A stretch of 15,309 bases of DNA, taken from the NCBI GenBank assembly GCA_040380145.1, contig JBEIJQ010000074.1:1-15309 (forward strand). Direction: 5' to 3'. Below, piece by piece: positions 14,991-15,309 of this stretch (position 1 is its first letter; every line of letters begins with the position of its first letter). Source of the DNA: JBEIJQ01 sp040380145 (GTDB lineage: Bacteria > Bacteroidota > Bacteroidia > Chitinophagales > Saprospiraceae). The notes beneath the pieces were generated by a model, which worked only from the letters and a program-made list of their open reading frames with translations, did not search any database and was not told the DNA's origin. The position numbers and the translations under genes are program-made.

Positions 14991-15309
14991 GGGGTTGGAA
15001 GGCAAAAGGTTGTGGATAGAAGAGCAATGGCGAAACAAGGGGAGAGGGGGGATTGTTTTTAGGGCTAAAATCTGTCTAAAAGCGCCTGATTTTTTATTTT
15101 TTAAATTATAATTTATTGATTGTAAATGTTTATTGAAAAATAGTTTGTCGATCTCGCCATTTTTCGGCTTTTTCCACACTTTTTCTTTTTCCGAAAAAAA
15201 ACAAATACCCATCTGTTTGTCAATTTTTTGTCTGGTAAATAATCACTTTTCGGCGTTCCCGTCATCCATTTGCGCGATCTGGGTTTATCTTTGGACGGAT
15301 TTTCCAAGA
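14991..15309. other. AT-rich non-coding region between divergent genes
   Basis: This 319-bp stretch is markedly richer in A and T than the genes and holds no convincing coding frame. It should contain the msrB promoter on the - strand, but I found no clean TAnnTTTG match for it. It includes TTTTAGGGCTAAAA (15057-15070), a 14-bp palindrome TAAATTATAATTTA (15102-15115), and 8-bp arms TTTTTCGG/CCGAAAAA (15160-15167, 15191-15198). All are weak given the composition. Confidence 0.6.
15286..15293 (+). promoter_or_regulatory. Bacteroidota-type -7 promoter element pointing out of the window
   Basis: TATCTTTG matches TAnnTTTG exactly and lies 16 nt before the window edge. A TTTG at 15269-15272 is only 13 nt upstream, shorter than usual for a -33 element. 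It probably drives a + strand gene that starts just beyond the window. Confidence 0.5.

Noticed and set aside
15102..15115. A 14-bp palindrome TAAATTATAATTTA as an operator
   Set aside because: It is made only of A and T in a stretch that is almost entirely A and T, so it is not distinguishable from chance.
14991..15212. An N-terminal extension of MsrB through the AT-rich region
   Set aside because: The extension would bury the lipoprotein signal inside the protein and has non-coding composition; the ATG at 14990 fits the signal perfectly.
15113..15307. A 64-codon open frame on the - strand at the right edge
   Set aside because: It is Lys-rich from poly-T runs in AT-rich DNA, has no motif, and overlaps a promoter-like element on the other strand.
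1..15309. tRNA or rRNA genes, CRISPR arrays, transposases, integrases, attachment sites or toxin-antitoxin pairs
   Set aside because: Reading both strands, I found no direct repeats of CRISPR type, no cloverleaf-like sequence with conserved T-loop, and no mobile-element proteins.

Overview
The window looks like chromosomal DNA of a member of the Bacteroidota. The signs are promoter-like elements matching the phylum's -7 consensus TAnnTTTG, a lack of clear Shine-Dalgarno sequences, a TamB of the long type seen in this phylum, and two secreted proteins with sequence features I associate with Bacteroidota. The genes are fairly GC-rich, yet runs of T (Phe) and A (Lys) are common. Saprospiria or a relative is my guess, not a demonstrated placement.

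Layout. The left edge holds the last codons of an unidentified + strand gene, closed by a hairpin terminator that probably also serves the opposing tsaD. tsaD (-) and tamB (+) diverge from a short region of about 80 bp. tamB is followed after 32 bp by a YfiT/BstA-like DinB-fold gene. A carboxyltransferase beta subunit of an acyl-CoA carboxylase lies convergent on the - strand. From its promoter region a + strand block diverges: a predicted lipoprotein and, 23 bp later, an exported protein with a degenerate OmpA-like domain. Next come an isocitrate dehydrogenase of the C-terminally extended type with its own promoter, a 126-bp gap carrying two hairpins, and a two-gene unit of a radical SAM protein and a short-chain dehydrogenase (SDR). 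A lipoprotein-type methionine sulfoxide reductase B (-) converges on that unit. The last 319 bp are AT-rich and non-coding, ending in a promoter-like element that points out of the window.

Working together. Most genes are housekeeping: tRNA t6A modification, outer-membrane biogenesis, the TCA cycle, acyl-CoA carboxylation and oxidative repair in the envelope. No mobile element, CRISPR array, RNA gene or phage gene was seen. The least explained part is the radical SAM + SDR pair. The radical SAM protein has a reduced SPASM-like C-terminus, and the SDR has glycine where the catalytic serine normally sits. The second least explained part is the lipoprotein/OmpA-like pair. I see no strong case for a wholly new defence or mobile system. 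The radical SAM + SDR pair is the best candidate for undescribed chemistry.
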